Notes under the pieces: model-generated
The model's input: only the letters and a program-made list of their open reading frames with translations
What the model was told of the DNA's origin: nothing
Databases searched by the model: none
Part shown: in pieces, positions 5,762-5,788 of the stretch
Layout of the letters: each line of letters begins with the position of its first letter
Numbering within the stretch: position 1 is the first letter of the stretch
Translations under genes and position numbers: made by a program
NCBI GenBank assembly: GCA_009885425.1
Contig: VFKS01000376.1
Span: 1-5,788 of the forward strand
Reading direction: 5' to 3'
DNA: 5,788 nucleotides
Source of the DNA: Novosphingobium sp.
Lineage (GTDB): Bacteria; Pseudomonadota; Alphaproteobacteria; Sphingomonadales; Sphingomonadaceae

Positions 5762-5788
5762 TCATTCCGCAGCCTCCGCGAACTCTTC
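5762..5788 (-). CDS. nuoG: C-terminal end of upstream gene, presumably NADH-quinone oxidoreductase subunit G
   Basis: Only eight codons and a TGA stop (5764-5762) are inside the window, reading EEFAEAAE. That is too short to identify by sequence. The call rests on operon order, since nuoG precedes nuoH in nearly all alphaproteobacterial nuo operons, and on an Ala/Glu-rich tail that is plausible for NuoG. The stop overlaps an ATG as ATGA, the overlap expected for a nuoG-nuoH junction before the repeat inserted. Confidence 0.7.
   Translation of the reverse strand, partial: EEFAEAAE

Larger units (their letters stand above)
5604..5765 (-). pseudogene. Displaced 5' end of nuoH read into the repeat (53-codon ORF)
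   Basis: An ATG at 5765-5763 overlaps the nuoG stop as ATGA and opens a 53-codon frame. Its first five codons (MSVTE) match what the original nuoH start should be, judged from the joint to TTCTTCCAATCC at the far flank of the repeat. After that it is translated repeat sequence rich in Gly, Arg and Pro, and it stops at TGA 5606-5604, which overlaps the nuoH TTG as TTGA. It may be translated as a leader that keeps ribosomes moving from nuoG to nuoH, but the peptide itself shows no sign of function. I treat it as a broken gene start plus chance readthrough of the repeat. Confidence 0.5.

Overview
The window is a piece of the nuo operon, which encodes proton-pumping NADH:quinone oxidoreductase (respiratory complex I, NDH-1). 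Every real gene is on the minus strand, so the operon reads from high to low coordinates: end of nuoG, nuoH, an unrecognised 132-codon ORF, nuoI, nuoJ, nuoK, nuoL and the first 239 codons of nuoM. The G-H-I-J-K-L-M order, the GC content (about 62-70% in the stretches I counted) and the style of the subunits point to an alphaproteobacterium. A Sphingomonadales member (Erythrobacter/Sphingomonas-like) is my best guess. It rests partly on the palindromic repeat between nuoG and nuoH, which resembles dispersed repeats I associate with that order; I could not run a search.

Layout: 5762-5788 is the last few codons of the gene upstream, nuoG by position. 5599-5760 holds a compact palindromic repeat (10-bp terminal inverted repeats, nested hairpins) flanked by near-identical 10/11-bp direct repeats. 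It appears to have landed inside the first codons of nuoH. 4561-5607 is nuoH, now apparently started from TTG. 4166-4564 is the unknown ORF, overlapping both neighbours by GTGA and clearly poorer in GC. 3684-4169 is nuoI, followed by a 26-bp gap. 3040-3657 is nuoJ, 2735-3043 nuoK, 719-2725 nuoL and 1-717 nuoM (cut by the window edge). No RNA gene, CRISPR array, transposase or convincing promoter or terminator is visible. No gene-free stretch exceeds 300 bases; the largest, about 154 bp between nuoG and nuoH, is filled by the repeat.

How the genes work together: NuoI carries two [4Fe-4S] clusters (N6a/N6b) that pass electrons from the peripheral arm toward quinone. NuoH forms the membrane end of the quinone chamber. 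NuoJ and NuoK link it to the antiporter-like pumps NuoL and NuoM. The subunits look intact and keep their key residues. The parts that are not routine are the repeat that has apparently rewritten the start of nuoH and the extra ORF between nuoH and nuoI.
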